This document shows positions 53,797 through 63,175 of a DNA stretch of 64,000 bases, one piece after another. The DNA comes from DASRFR01 sp035651455 (GTDB taxonomy: Bacteria; Acidobacteriota; Terriglobia; Terriglobales; Acidobacteriaceae). The DNA lies in contig DASRFR010000058.1 of the NCBI GenBank assembly GCA_035651455.1, positions 310,001 to 374,000 of the forward strand, read 5' to 3'. The first letter of the stretch is position 1. Every line of letters begins with the position of its first letter. A program made the position numbers and the translations under genes. Below the pieces are notes generated by a model. That model was not told where the DNA came from. It ran no database searches and saw only the letters and a list, made by a program, of their open reading frames with translations.

Positions 53797-55773
53797 CTAT
53801 CGTGTGTGCGTCAGCTGCGCATTTCCGTATTGGTCTATTTGGAGCTGCCAATCTTCGGGCACAAAGTACGTGCTGTTCTGCGATTGCAGCACTGCACAGC
53901 CGCTCAGTCTGTTGCCCGGCTTTAAAGACTCCCATTTGTACAGCGCCGCTTCGCCAGTCGCACTGCCATACGCCACCTTGCGCGTCCCGGTTAACGCGTC
54001 GGAAGGATCTTCCCCGCCCATCTCCCTCAGGCTCAGGGCAGGTTTGGCGATCACTTTCTTCACCCGCAGGTGCACCAATTCCACGCTCGCTGCCTCTGGA
54101 AGATCGGATCCCAATTTCCTTCGCAAGTCCGCCACACTGCCGAAATGCGTTTGCGGACATCGCACCTGCAGATTGGGTCCACCAGGTTGAGAAAACTCCA
54201 GTTCCACCGAGCATTCTGCGTTGTCCGGCTGAATGCCTTCGCCGAGAAGATCGCGGATGGCGGTAACCCGCAGATCTTCAATGAGACGATTTAGCGCGCT
54301 CACATCTGCGCCGTCCCGAAGCATGAAATGAAAAAAACGTTCGTAGTCATGCGAGATGTCCGACACTGACGATCCAAAGGCGCTGAATACCGGTCCCAGG
54401 TCGAACAGGAACACGTCCCGAATTCCGGCCCGCTGCGCAATTCCGCAGGCGAACAGACCGCCATTCCCTCCGTAGGCAAAGAGCGCGTAATCGGACATAT
54501 CCTGCTGCAATTGCTTGCCCGCAAAAGTGATCATGCCGGCGACCATGTCATACGCCCGGTCGACGATGGCGTTACACGCTTCGCTCAGCGACAGCCCGAG
54601 CGGCTTGGCAACTTGATTTTCAACCGACTCGCGCGCTTGTTCGGCATCCAGGCGCTTGCTGCCACCAAGAAAGAAGTCCGGATCGATCAGCCCAGCGCAG
54701 ACAAAGGCATCGGTCAGGGTGAGCTTGTCGCCGCCCAGGGCATAACACACCGGTCCGGGAAACGAGCCCATGCTTTCCGGGCCAAGGCGCACGGCGTGGT
54801 TCGAGACGCTCACGACGCTTCCGCCGCCCAGCGCGATAGACCGCAGGTAGGGCAAACGGACGCGCAGCGGAATGCCGAACAGGTCGCTCACTTGCGAATA
54901 CACGGGCTCGCCATTCTGAATGACACCAGCCTTTGCCGTCGTGCCGCCTACGTCCAGTGCGATCACTTTTTTCAACCCGTACGTCTTGGCCAGGTAACTT
55001 GTCCCGTACACGCCCAAGATTGGACCCGACTCCATGGTGTCGATGGCCCGCGTCTTGGAGACGCCGGCGACCCCGCCATTGATATGGCTGATTAAGAATG
55101 CGCGCGAATAACCCTGCGTGTAACGAAGCTCGTCCTCTGCCTTGAACAGGGTCGCAGCCAGCGCGCTGTGCGTATAAGCATTGATCAGCGCATAGTAAGT
55201 GCGGGTCATGTCGTCGGTGTTCTGGCATATATCACTGCCGGTCAGCACCGGAACCGAACCGAGAAAGTGGTCCGGATACTGTTCGTCGACCACTCGCTTG
55301 ATCTGCTGCTCCTGTTCGGGATTCTGCAACGCACCCTTCAAGCTGATGCAGATGCGCCGCACCCCATTTTCGAGCAGTGAGCGCACCGCGCCCAGAATTG
55401 CTGCATCGTGGCAGCCGTCAATCCCAACTACGTTCTGGCTATCGAGAACCTTGTTCAGGATGGGACTGCTTTTTTCTTTGCCATAGAGATCTTGTTCGTG
55501 CCCCTTGCTGACGATCAGTCCAATGCGCGGCCCGCGCAACTCGGCAAGAACGTTCGACGTGATGGTGGTGGACCATCGCAGCAGCTCCACGTGCTCCAGG
55601 AAACTTTGCAGATCGCCAAACCCTAGCTGATTGGCCCCCTGCGTCAGGCAATCGAACAGGCACAGCGTCAGATCGTGGGGCGTCGAGTCGACCTTCGCGA
55701 AGACAAACTTCTCCCCATTACTAAAAATGCCGTCGGTCAACGTGCCCCCGACGTCGATATCCACGCTATACAC
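53797..55773 (-). CDS. Second HyuA-type ATP-binding subunit
   Basis: A 658-residue HyuA-family protein with DIDVGGTLTDGIFSNGEKF at residues 5-23, ALDVGGTTAKAGVIQNGEPV near residue 270, ALGGGSVVSVSN and FAYGGNGGLFACGIA. It is only distantly similar to the other HyuA (705 residues) and has a different second phosphate motif, so it is a separate subunit rather than a duplicate copy. GTG 55773 overlaps the end of the cysteine hydrolase gene by 8 bases. Confidence 0.92.
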   Translation of the reverse strand: MYSVDIDVGGTLTDGIFSNGEKFVFAKVDSTPHDLTLCLFDCLTQGANQLGFGDLQSFLEHVELLRWSTTITSNVLAELRGPRIGLIVSKGHEQDLYGKEKSSPILNKVLDSQNVVGIDGCHDAAILGAVRSLLENGVRRICISLKGALQNPEQEQQIKRVVDEQYPDHFLGSVPVLTGSDICQNTDDMTRTYYALINAYTHSALAATLFKAEDELRYTQGYSRAFLISHINGGVAGVSKTRAIDTMESGPILGVYGTSYLAKTYGLKKVIALDVGGTTAKAGVIQNGEPVYSQVSDLFGIPLRVRLPYLRSIALGGGSVVSVSNHAVRLGPESMGSFPGPVCYALGGDKLTLTDAFVCAGLIDPDFFLGGSKRLDAEQARESVENQVAKPLGLSLSEACNAIVDRAYDMVAGMITFAGKQLQQDMSDYALFAYGGNGGLFACGIAQRAGIRDVFLFDLGPVFSAFGSSVSDISHDYERFFHFMLRDGADVSALNRLIEDLRVTAIRDLLGEGIQPDNAECSVELEFSQPGGPNLQVRCPQTHFGSVADLRRKLGSDLPEAASVELVHLRVKKVIAKPALSLREMGGEDPSDALTGTRKVAYGSATGEAALYKWESLKPGNRLSGCAVLQSQNSTYFVPEDWQLQIDQYGNAQLTHTR

Positions 55774-56461
55774 GGGCCCCTCGAAGCATGTGTTGGTTCA
55801 CCGTCTCCATGAATTCAGACGAGCTCAGGGTCCAGCCCAAAGCCAGCTCCACGTTGCGAATGGTGGCTTCCTGCAGCAATGGCGGGCCCGCCTGCATCGT
55901 GGCATCACGCAGCAGAACCGGCCAATAATCCAGGAAGAATGCGTCCCGCAGCGTCGATTCCACGCAGATGTTGGTGGCGATTCCTGTGAAGAACAGGGTC
56001 TTGATGCCCCGGGTGCGCAACAGCGAATCCAGCGGCGTGCCGCAAAAACCGCTATAGCGCGTTTTGTTCACGACCAGGTCGCCGCTGTGCGGCTTCAGCT
56101 CATCGACTACTTGCCAGTCCCATGTGCCCTCGGTCAGCACTTTGCCTTTTAGCTCCGGACGCTGCTTTATGAGACGGAGCGCCAGCTCTTTATACGCGTT
56201 GGGAGACTCCGGGCCGCCGCTCGTCGTAAGTTGCGCGTCATACCCCATTTGCAGGTAGACGACCAGGATGCCGGCTTCCCACGCGGTTCGCAGGACATCC
56301 TTGCAAACACTGATCACGCTGCATGCGCCGCTGATATCCAAGCCCGCAAGCTCGAACATGCCTCCCTGGCTGGCGAATGCATTTTGCATGTCGACAACCA
56401 TGACCGCACATCGCGTCCTGTCAACTTCGATCGCGTCCGGCTTTGTGGGAAAAGTGCACAT
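55766..56461 (-). CDS. Isochorismatase-fold cysteine hydrolase
   Basis: A 231-residue protein with a complete catalytic triad: D24 (MVVDMQNAF), K133 (VNKTRYSGF) and C166 (GIATNICVESTLRDA). The fold includes N-carbamoylsarcosine amidase, ureidoacrylate amidase (RutB) and nicotinamidase, enzymes that hydrolyse carbamoyl or amide groups. Beside HyuA/HyuB genes it suggests a linear carbamoyl or amide intermediate. ATG 56461 was preferred over TTG 56467. It is the second gene of the operon, 22 bases after the ligase. Confidence 0.88.
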   Translation of the reverse strand: MCTFPTKPDAIEVDRTRCAVMVVDMQNAFASQGGMFELAGLDISGACSVISVCKDVLRTAWEAGILVVYLQMGYDAQLTTSGGPESPNAYKELALRLIKQRPELKGKVLTEGTWDWQVVDELKPHSGDLVVNKTRYSGFCGTPLDSLLRTRGIKTLFFTGIATNICVESTLRDAFFLDYWPVLLRDATMQAGPPLLQEATIRNVELALGWTLSSSEFMETVNQHMLRGARV

Positions 56462-56483
56462 GGTCAACTCTGCCCTCTCGAAA

Positions 56484-57833
56484 TCAATGCCCCCCGTTCC
56501 CCGACGTGTCGTAAGCCTTGCGAATCAACTGCCCCTTCATTTCAAATCGCGGCAACGTACCTGCCGGCACGAGTTGCACCTCAGCGGGGACCGTCAAAAC
56601 CGACTTTATCTTGTGCTCAATGGCCGCCTTCAGCCCTGTCATTTCGCCTGTAGCTTCAGCACGTTCCGCTACTACTTTTAGCGGTGGCGAGACCCGGGGT
56701 CCCGGCGCATCCAGGATGATCTGCATTTCTCCCGTGGTTTTCGGATGAAAGCTGGAGACCACGTCCTTCACCGCCGAGGGAAACACATTGACGCCGAGAA
56801 CAATCAGCATGTCGTCGGTCCGGCCGACGCAACGCAGCTTGAACCCGGTGCGGCCGCAAGCACACGCCGTATCTAACACCGTTACCCGGTCCCGGGTTCG
56901 AAAGCGCAACAAGGGCACACACTCGCGCTCTAAGCTCGTGTAAACCAGTTCGCCCGTCACGCCTCTCTCAATCGGCAGACTTTCGCTAGTGTCAGGATCG
57001 ATGATCTCCGGCAGCACATAGTCAGGCCCGTTGAAGTGCATGCCTGATTGTTCCCGGCATTCGCTGAAGATGATGGGCGCCATGTCCGCATTGCCCAAGC
57101 CTTCGGTCACGCGCGCTTCATAGTCTTGTTCGAGCTTCGCGCGCACCGCTGGAATCCCCGCTCCTGGTTCAGCCCCGCAAAACAGTTTCTTCAAGCCCAG
57201 CTCTTTAGGATCGAGTTGCGCCTCGCGCCGCACGAAGTCAGCAAAGTAGGTCGCGTATGAAGGCGTGCAGTGCATGGCGTTCGCTCGCAGACACTGAATT
57301 GCTCGGACCGCCTTCTCCGAAGCGCCGGTCCCGATGGGCACGAACGTCGTACCCACATGCTCAATCGCGTCTTTTGACGACAGTCCCGCCACAAACATCG
57401 TGAGTCCAGCCGCGTGAATGACCACGTCCGTCTTGCGCAGGCCTTGCGTGTAGAAAGATCGGGCCGTGAGCCTCGTCCACGTCTTCGCGTCTCTTTGTGT
57501 CAACCCGACATAGCTGGGCTTTCCAGTGGTCCCCGTCGAACTATGGATCCGGATCACGTCTTCCCACTGGGCTGCCATGTGCTTTCCCAGGGGCGGGCAA
57601 TCTGCCTGGCTCTGCCGCAACTCCTCCTTCGTGGTGAAAGGAAAGCGGCGCAAGTCACTCAAGCCATGAAAATCTTTTCGCCGTATTCCAGCAGCGCGAA
57701 ATTTGTCCCGGTAGAAACTGGATCTTGCGAACAGGTAGTCCAATTGCCCTGCGAGTTTCTGCTGCTGAAATTCGGCCGTCTTCTTCGCGCTGGCCGTCTC
57801 AATTTCCGGATCGAGATATTCGCCGCTCCCCAT
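56484..57833 (-). CDS. Phenylacetate-CoA ligase (PaaK)-family CoA ligase
   Basis: A 449-residue ANL ligase of the short PaaK type: FPFTTKEELRQSQADCPPLG, AMP-motif HSSTGTTGKPSYVGLT near residue 96-111, ITEGLGNADMAPIIFSECRE-like A5 region, YVLPEIIDPDTSESLPIERG and RTDDMLIVLGVNVFPSAVKD. It should activate an aromatic or other carboxylic acid to its CoA thioester. First gene of the seven-gene operon and next to the shared operator, opposite the second acyl-CoA ligase. Confidence 0.92.
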   Translation of the reverse strand: MGSGEYLDPEIETASAKKTAEFQQQKLAGQLDYLFARSSFYRDKFRAAGIRRKDFHGLSDLRRFPFTTKEELRQSQADCPPLGKHMAAQWEDVIRIHSSTGTTGKPSYVGLTQRDAKTWTRLTARSFYTQGLRKTDVVIHAAGLTMFVAGLSSKDAIEHVGTTFVPIGTGASEKAVRAIQCLRANAMHCTPSYATYFADFVRREAQLDPKELGLKKLFCGAEPGAGIPAVRAKLEQDYEARVTEGLGNADMAPIIFSECREQSGMHFNGPDYVLPEIIDPDTSESLPIERGVTGELVYTSLERECVPLLRFRTRDRVTVLDTACACGRTGFKLRCVGRTDDMLIVLGVNVFPSAVKDVVSSFHPKTTGEMQIILDAPGPRVSPPLKVVAERAEATGEMTGLKAAIEHKIKSVLTVPAEVQLVPAGTLPRFEMKGQLIRKAYDTSGNGGH

Positions 57834-57864
57834 AAGGCCGCTTGCTCGGCAATGCTTGCCGCTA

Positions 57865-57886
57865 CCTATCGAACGTCCGTTATAAT
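57865..57886. promoter_or_regulatory. TetR operator candidate within a divergent promoter
   Basis: CCTAT plus CGAACGTCCGTTAT (57865-57883) overlaps a TATAAT -10 box (57881-57886) for the plus-strand ligase; TTGCCG at 57856 could be the -35 (19-base spacer). On the minus strand TATAAC could serve the PaaK-like operon. A repressor bound here would block both. Confidence 0.65.
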
Positions 57887-58050
57887 CTCGGCGCCATTAA
57901 AAAGCGCAAAACTGGGAACTTTGCGCGCACCTATTCTCCACGGCTGTTAGAGCGTGTCAAGGCAAATGAAGCGCGTTCGCGACCGCTGCTTACGGTGCGC
58001 AACCTGACCATTGCGGCCCGTGCTACTGTCGAACCCGCTGCGAGGACGCC

Positions 58051-59661
58051 ATGCAAAGGACCATGATGAACTACCCGTTGACGCTCACCCACATACTCGA
58101 GCGTGCGGGGAAGGTCTTCCCCGAGCGTGAAGTCGTCTCGCGATTACCCGACCGTTCGCTCCTGCGTTACACCTACGGCGATTTCTATCGTCGCGCTCGG
58201 AGTCTAGCCGCGGCTTTACAGAAAGCTGGTCTGCGGCGCGGTGATCGTGTCGCCACTCTCATGTGGAACCACTACGCCCATCTGGAAGCTTACTTTGGCA
58301 TCCCCGCCGCAGGCGGAGTGCTGCAGACTCTCAACCTGCGCCTTGCGCCACACGAGATCGCGTACATCGCCAACCATGCCGGGGATCGCTTTCTCATTGT
58401 CGATGACATCCTCCTCCCCACCTTTGAAAAAATCAAAGATCAGGTCCAGTTCGCACGAATTTTTGTCGTCCCGCTCACCGGAAAACCTATATCCGCGCAG
58501 TATGAAGATTATGAGGACTTCCTGAAAAGCGCTCCCGCCGACTTTCGATATCCTGAGCTCGACGAAAACGAAGGTGCCTCGTTGTGTTACACGTCCGGCA
58601 CAACTGGAATGCCCAAGGGTGTTCTTTACACCCATCGTTCCGTTGTTTTGCACACCTGGCTCTCCACGATGATCGACAATTTCGCCATTTGCCACGGCGA
58701 CGTTGTCCTGCCCGTAGTTTCTATGTTCCATGTCAACGGCTGGGGCCTGCCATTTGCCAGCCCGTTCGTCGGCGCTAAGCTCGTGCTCCCGGGACCGTAT
58801 CTGGATTCCGAGAGCCTGCTCGAGCTCTTTGAAAAGGAACGAGTGACCGTCGCCGCCGGCGTGCCGACGATTTGGTTGAGCTTGATTGAATGCCTCGACA
58901 AACATCCCGAATTGCGACAGCACTTGCCTGGCCGCGTGCTGGTCGGCGGAGCGGCGCCACCCGTGGCCTTGATTCGCAAGCTCGACGCCTTGGGCATCAA
59001 GCTCACTCAAGGGTGGGGGCTCACCGAGAGCAGCCCGCAAGCCACTACCAATCAGTTGAAACAGCACATGCTGAATTGGCCCGCAGACGATAGGTACGAG
59101 CTAACCAGCATGGCTGGCATCCCAGTGCCATTTGTAGAGCGGCGGGTCGTGAGCGATCAGGGCGAGGTCCCATGGGATGGTCAGACCATCGGCGAAATCC
59201 AGCTACGCGGCCCCTGGGTGGCCGCCAGTTACTTCAACTTGCCGGAAGAAACGAGCAAGTGGTCCGACGATGGCTGGTTTCGCACCGGAGATGTGGGCAG
59301 CGTCGATCAGAACGGATATTTGAAAATCGTCGATCGCACAAAGGACCTGATTAAATCCGGCGGAGAGTGGATTAGCTCGGTGGATCTGGAAAACGCTCTG
59401 GTTGCCCATCCTGGCGTGCGCGAAGCCGCGGTCATCGCGGTTCCTCATCCCAAATGGCAGGAGCGGCCGCTCGCCGTCATCGTTGCCAAAGATGATGCTA
59501 AGCCCTCAGCTGACGAACTGCGCAGTTTCCTTCAAGACAGATTTGCAAAATGGCAATTGCCGGATGCGTTCGTATTCGTCGATGAATTACCTCATACTTC
59601 CACCGGCAAGCTCCTGAAGTTGGAGCTGCGCCGAAGATACCGGGATTGGCGCTGGAGTTAA
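58051..59661 (+). CDS. Long-chain/medium-chain acyl-CoA synthetase (ANL ligase)
   Basis: A 536-residue AMP-dependent ligase: A3 motif LCYTSGTTGMPKGVLYTHRS, FHVNGWGLPFASPFVGAKLV, GWGLTESSPQATTNQLKQHM, WFRTGDVGSVDQNGYLKIVD, DLIKSGGEWISSVDLENALV and the C-terminal LPHTSTGKLLKLELR. It matches the FadD-like/acyl-CoA synthetase family. ATG 58051 follows GAGG by five bases; an ATG at 58063 is an alternative. Divergent from the PaaK-like operon under the same operator. Confidence 0.93.
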   Translation: MQRTMMNYPLTLTHILERAGKVFPEREVVSRLPDRSLLRYTYGDFYRRARSLAAALQKAGLRRGDRVATLMWNHYAHLEAYFGIPAAGGVLQTLNLRLAPHEIAYIANHAGDRFLIVDDILLPTFEKIKDQVQFARIFVVPLTGKPISAQYEDYEDFLKSAPADFRYPELDENEGASLCYTSGTTGMPKGVLYTHRSVVLHTWLSTMIDNFAICHGDVVLPVVSMFHVNGWGLPFASPFVGAKLVLPGPYLDSESLLELFEKERVTVAAGVPTIWLSLIECLDKHPELRQHLPGRVLVGGAAPPVALIRKLDALGIKLTQGWGLTESSPQATTNQLKQHMLNWPADDRYELTSMAGIPVPFVERRVVSDQGEVPWDGQTIGEIQLRGPWVAASYFNLPEETSKWSDDGWFRTGDVGSVDQNGYLKIVDRTKDLIKSGGEWISSVDLENALVAHPGVREAAVIAVPHPKWQERPLAVIVAKDDAKPSADELRSFLQDRFAKWQLPDAFVFVDELPHTSTGKLLKLELRRRYRDWRWS

Positions 59662-59747
59662 ATCTGCGCCATGCAAACGGGCCACGCCCCGAAAACGCCT
59701 GAAACGCGCACCGACGCGATCTGCGACTCTCTGCTTTATTCCTTGCG

Positions 59748-62700
59748 CTAGAACGAAAACTTCGCCGCGAACTGGAACTGCCGCGGGTTCAGCATGGTTC
59801 TAGGTGTCCCGAAACCGGGGCTGGCAAACGGCGGACCGCCTGCGGGGCAATTGCCGATTGTGGGGCCCTGGATTTGCCGGGTTATGCTGTCGTTGTAACT
59901 CACCGGGACCTGCCCGTTGCAGAAATTCCAGGTGCCATACACCGAGTTTACTTCGTCCACATTTTGCCGATTGAAAACGTTGAAAACATCGACCATCAAA
60001 TCCATCTGCAGGCTTTCGCGAAGGTGGATCACGCGCGATACCCGCGTATCCCAGGCGCGCAGGTTGTCGCCCCAATAGGTATTTCTGCCCTGTAAGCCCA
60101 CCCGGTCCGTCACCGGGTTGGTATCGCCGTTCGCGTCAAATCCCACGAACATGGTGAAAGGCCGTGCCGACTGGATGGTCACGATGTTGCTTAACTGGAA
60201 ATTCCGCAAAAAGGTGTTCTGTGGAGCATCCAGCACGAAGTTGGCAACGAAGCGATGCCGTACGTCCTGGTTCGAGTTCGCCCGCTCCAGGTTCCGGCGG
60301 TAGAGGTCCTGCGGAGTGCTCACGAAGGTCGTGAACGTGCCATCGTCCAGGGTATGTGAGAACGTGTAGTTTGCATTGAATCGGGCATACTTGCCCGCAT
60401 TCTTCGCCGCCTGCAGAGTCAAGCCGTGATACACCGAACTGCCGCTGTTGTCGGTGAAATAGAGCAGGCCCGAGTTGGTGTACAACGAGTTGCCAACCGC
60501 GCCTGCTATCGGAATGGGTGAGAAGTAATCCTTTCCTGCCGGCCAGTCTGCCGGAGTAATGGGTGAGGCAGGTGGGCAGAACGTGGCTGTGTTATTGACC
60601 CCGGTCGTCGGACATACGTTCAAATTCTCAGCCCGCACCAGGTGATGCGCGGCCACGAACATATAGCCCGCGCTTACGGTCAGGCCATTCGAGATCTCCC
60701 GATCGATTTCCAGGTTGCTTTGTAGCGAATATGGAATTGGGCTCCGGTGGTCGACCATGCCTGCGCCTGCCGTAACCGCGGTGCCCTTTGGACCGGTAAT
60801 GAAGTTGGGCGGCACCTGTCCCGTTGTGATTAACGTTGCGGCTGCCTGCGCCGGTGTGGGCCATGCGTTCCCGTTCGGGTCCGTGATTCCAGGTGCGTAC
60901 GGCGTCAACTGGTTCAGCACCCAGGTTGCAGTATCTGCGCCTTTTCGAATTCCCGGCAGATTCACGTTGGGAATGATCACCGGCCGCTGCGGTTGGGTGA
61001 TGAAGAAAAATGACAAATTGTACCGGTCGTCGAATTTCCCGAACCCTGCGCGAATCACCGTCTTGCTATCGGGCGAGTATGCCAGTCCCACGCGCGGCTG
61101 GAACCCATCGTAATGCGGATCCACCTGCTTCGAGAGGCCGCTCTCAAAGTCGTACCGCATCCCGTAGTTGAAGGTCAGCTTGGGAGTGATGCGCCACTGA
61201 TCCTGCGCATAAAATCCCCAGTACCCGTGGTTAAGTGTTTCCGAGAAATCCTGCGGAACTACGTAAGCCTGCTGCCAGGTCGTCGGAACCACTGGCGGCA
61301 AACTGCCCGGGACGATCGGACCGGATCCAACTGGGGCGCCCCAGAACACGATCGGCGTGCCGTCGAGGAACGGCGGAAGCGGACATGGGCCGTCCGCCGG
61401 AACTTCCTGGATGTTTGCCGTCGGGTTAACGAAATCGGCAAATTGCACCAGGCAGTTCACGCCCGGCAAAACAATGCGCATCGGCGTAAAGCCAGGCCAG
61501 ATTACGAAGTCTTTCAGATAATTCGTGTCAAAGCCGAATTTCGCGCCGTGATTTCCCTTCACCCAGGACAAGGAGTCGGAGAACTGGAAGCGGCTCTCGA
61601 AGATTGCATCCAGCACGCCGAAGTTATGTCCCGTCATGAACAGGTTGGGAATATCGAGGTTGGGCTGCCCGCTCACGCCCGGGAAATCGTAGTGACGGCG
61701 GGCATACTGAACCAGTGCCACATTGACCAGGTCGGGCTTTATGACTGTCGCAAGGGTTCCGGCAAGAGACTGGTCGCGGATGAACGCGTTATGTCCGCTG
61801 CTGGGCGCGCCAATCCCGCCACCGTCCAGAGTGTTGCCGACCAGCAAATTCAAGTCGCGGCCGTCTTCGATGTTGTAACGCAGCGAAAGGCGGTTCGGGG
61901 CGTTGATCTGGTGGTCGATTTTGACGATGCCGTAATCGTTGTCCTTCGTCTTCAGAATGTTCAGGTTTTCCGGCGCGATACCCAGCGCCGCTTTCGCCTG
62001 GTTCAGCACCGCCAGGTTACCCGTGAGAAAACCGGGATACGTAGGCGATTCCCCTCGTCGCTGCCCTTCGTAGTTCAGGAAAAAGAACGTCTGGTCCTTG
62101 CGGATCGGGCCCCCAAGCGTGCCGCCAAACTGATTTTGCCGCAGCGCGAAGGGTTGCGGACGGGGTTGCAGCAGCGAGCGCGAATCCGTAGCGCTGTTTT
62201 GAAAGTAGTCATACACCGAGCCGTGCAAAGAATTGGTTCCCGACTTCGTCACGATGTTGACGATGCCCCCCAGCGCGCGTCCATATTCGGCGCCAAACCC
62301 GTTGTTCACCACGCGAAACTCGCTCACTGACTCCTGCGGTGGAGTCGCGCGTTGCGACCCCGTGACCGTATTGATCGTGTCCGCCCCGTCGACCGTAACA
62401 ATGTTGCTGAGGTCGCGCATACCTCCAAATGACACCCGCGTTACTTCAAACTCGGTAATGGTTGACTGCAAGCTGGTGCGTCCCGTCGCCACCCCGGGTG
62501 TGAGCAGCGCGAAGTCGGTAAACAGGCGTCCGCTGATCGGCAATGACTCGATTTGCTTGGTGTCGATGACCTGGCTGATTTCTGTCCGCGTCGGCTCAAC
62601 CGGTGGCACTTCTGTGCTGACCGTCACCGTTTCGCCCACACTGGCGACTTTCAACGTGACATTTACGGTCGCGGTCTGTCCCACGCTCAAACGGATTCCG

Positions 62701-62990
62701 GTTTCTGTGAACTTGGCAAATCCGGAGGAGAGCACTGTCAATTCGTATTGTCCGGGAGGCAAATTGGGAACCAAATAGTAACCCACATCGTTGGTCGTCG
62801 TCGTGAACGCCTGGTTGCGGTCGGTTTGGCGAAGAGAAAGTTGTGCCTTCACGATGGCTCGCCCACTCTCGTCGAGGACTGTGCCGTTCAATTGTGCGAA
62901 GCTCACCGTAGCTTGGGGAAAAGCCTGGGGTACCAGCAGGGCCGCCAGAATCGGGAACAGCAGAACGACCAACAACGAGCGTGATCGCAT
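59748..62990 (-). CDS. TonB-dependent outer-membrane receptor (Oar-type, carboxypeptidase-regulatory N-domain)
   Basis: A 1080-residue receptor. After a signal peptide (LLVVLLFPILAALLVPQAFP) comes a carboxypeptidase-regulatory/CarboxypepD_reg-like domain (about 35-115: LNGTVLDESGRAIVKAQLSL, NLPPGQYELTVLSSGFAKF), a plug region with GGIVNIVTKSGTN, and a long beta-barrel ending in aromatic residues (FQFAAKFSF). Such receptors in Acidobacteriota import glycans or other large nutrients. SD AAAGGGGG precedes the ATG. Two TetR-type motifs lie upstream, tying its expression to block B. A large extra insert or repeat is not obvious. Confidence 0.92.
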   Translation of the reverse strand: MRSRSLLVVLLFPILAALLVPQAFPQATVSFAQLNGTVLDESGRAIVKAQLSLRQTDRNQAFTTTTNDVGYYLVPNLPPGQYELTVLSSGFAKFTETGIRLSVGQTATVNVTLKVASVGETVTVSTEVPPVEPTRTEISQVIDTKQIESLPISGRLFTDFALLTPGVATGRTSLQSTITEFEVTRVSFGGMRDLSNIVTVDGADTINTVTGSQRATPPQESVSEFRVVNNGFGAEYGRALGGIVNIVTKSGTNSLHGSVYDYFQNSATDSRSLLQPRPQPFALRQNQFGGTLGGPIRKDQTFFFLNYEGQRRGESPTYPGFLTGNLAVLNQAKAALGIAPENLNILKTKDNDYGIVKIDHQINAPNRLSLRYNIEDGRDLNLLVGNTLDGGGIGAPSSGHNAFIRDQSLAGTLATVIKPDLVNVALVQYARRHYDFPGVSGQPNLDIPNLFMTGHNFGVLDAIFESRFQFSDSLSWVKGNHGAKFGFDTNYLKDFVIWPGFTPMRIVLPGVNCLVQFADFVNPTANIQEVPADGPCPLPPFLDGTPIVFWGAPVGSGPIVPGSLPPVVPTTWQQAYVVPQDFSETLNHGYWGFYAQDQWRITPKLTFNYGMRYDFESGLSKQVDPHYDGFQPRVGLAYSPDSKTVIRAGFGKFDDRYNLSFFFITQPQRPVIIPNVNLPGIRKGADTATWVLNQLTPYAPGITDPNGNAWPTPAQAAATLITTGQVPPNFITGPKGTAVTAGAGMVDHRSPIPYSLQSNLEIDREISNGLTVSAGYMFVAAHHLVRAENLNVCPTTGVNNTATFCPPASPITPADWPAGKDYFSPIPIAGAVGNSLYTNSGLLYFTDNSGSSVYHGLTLQAAKNAGKYARFNANYTFSHTLDDGTFTTFVSTPQDLYRRNLERANSNQDVRHRFVANFVLDAPQNTFLRNFQLSNIVTIQSARPFTMFVGFDANGDTNPVTDRVGLQGRNTYWGDNLRAWDTRVSRVIHLRESLQMDLMVDVFNVFNRQNVDEVNSVYGTWNFCNGQVPVSYNDSITRQIQGPTIGNCPAGGPPFASPGFGTPRTMLNPRQFQFAAKFSF

Positions 62991-63018
62991 AATCTACCCC
63001 CTTTGCAATCTCTTCGAG

Positions 63019-63032
63019 CGAACGTCCGTTCT
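63019..63032. promoter_or_regulatory. TetR operator candidate, proximal to TonB receptor
   Basis: CGAACGTCCGTTCT, 29 bases upstream of the receptor ATG; it lacks the CCTAT prefix found at the other three sites. It shares CGAACGTYCGT with all of them. Confidence 0.6.
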
Positions 63033-63175
63033 ACTCAGCCTGCCGACAAGAGAACACACATACTTTTCGCCTTGGGGCTAAGGAGACTTGATTGTGAAAT
63101 ATTTCGAGAATCGGAGACGACGCATATAGCCTGTCATCGACGTGCTAACGGCACGCGACGGAAAACTCCTGCTTT

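Noticed and set aside
53777..54214. Upstream extension of the zinc-ribbon subunit to 54214
   Set aside because: It would overlap the second HyuA gene and the extra residues have no family features; ATG 53776 has a good ribosome binding site.
57842..58066. 74-residue plus-strand frame upstream of the acyl-CoA ligase
   Set aside because: It overlaps the divergent promoter and operator and the start of the ligase, without a ribosome binding site or family features.
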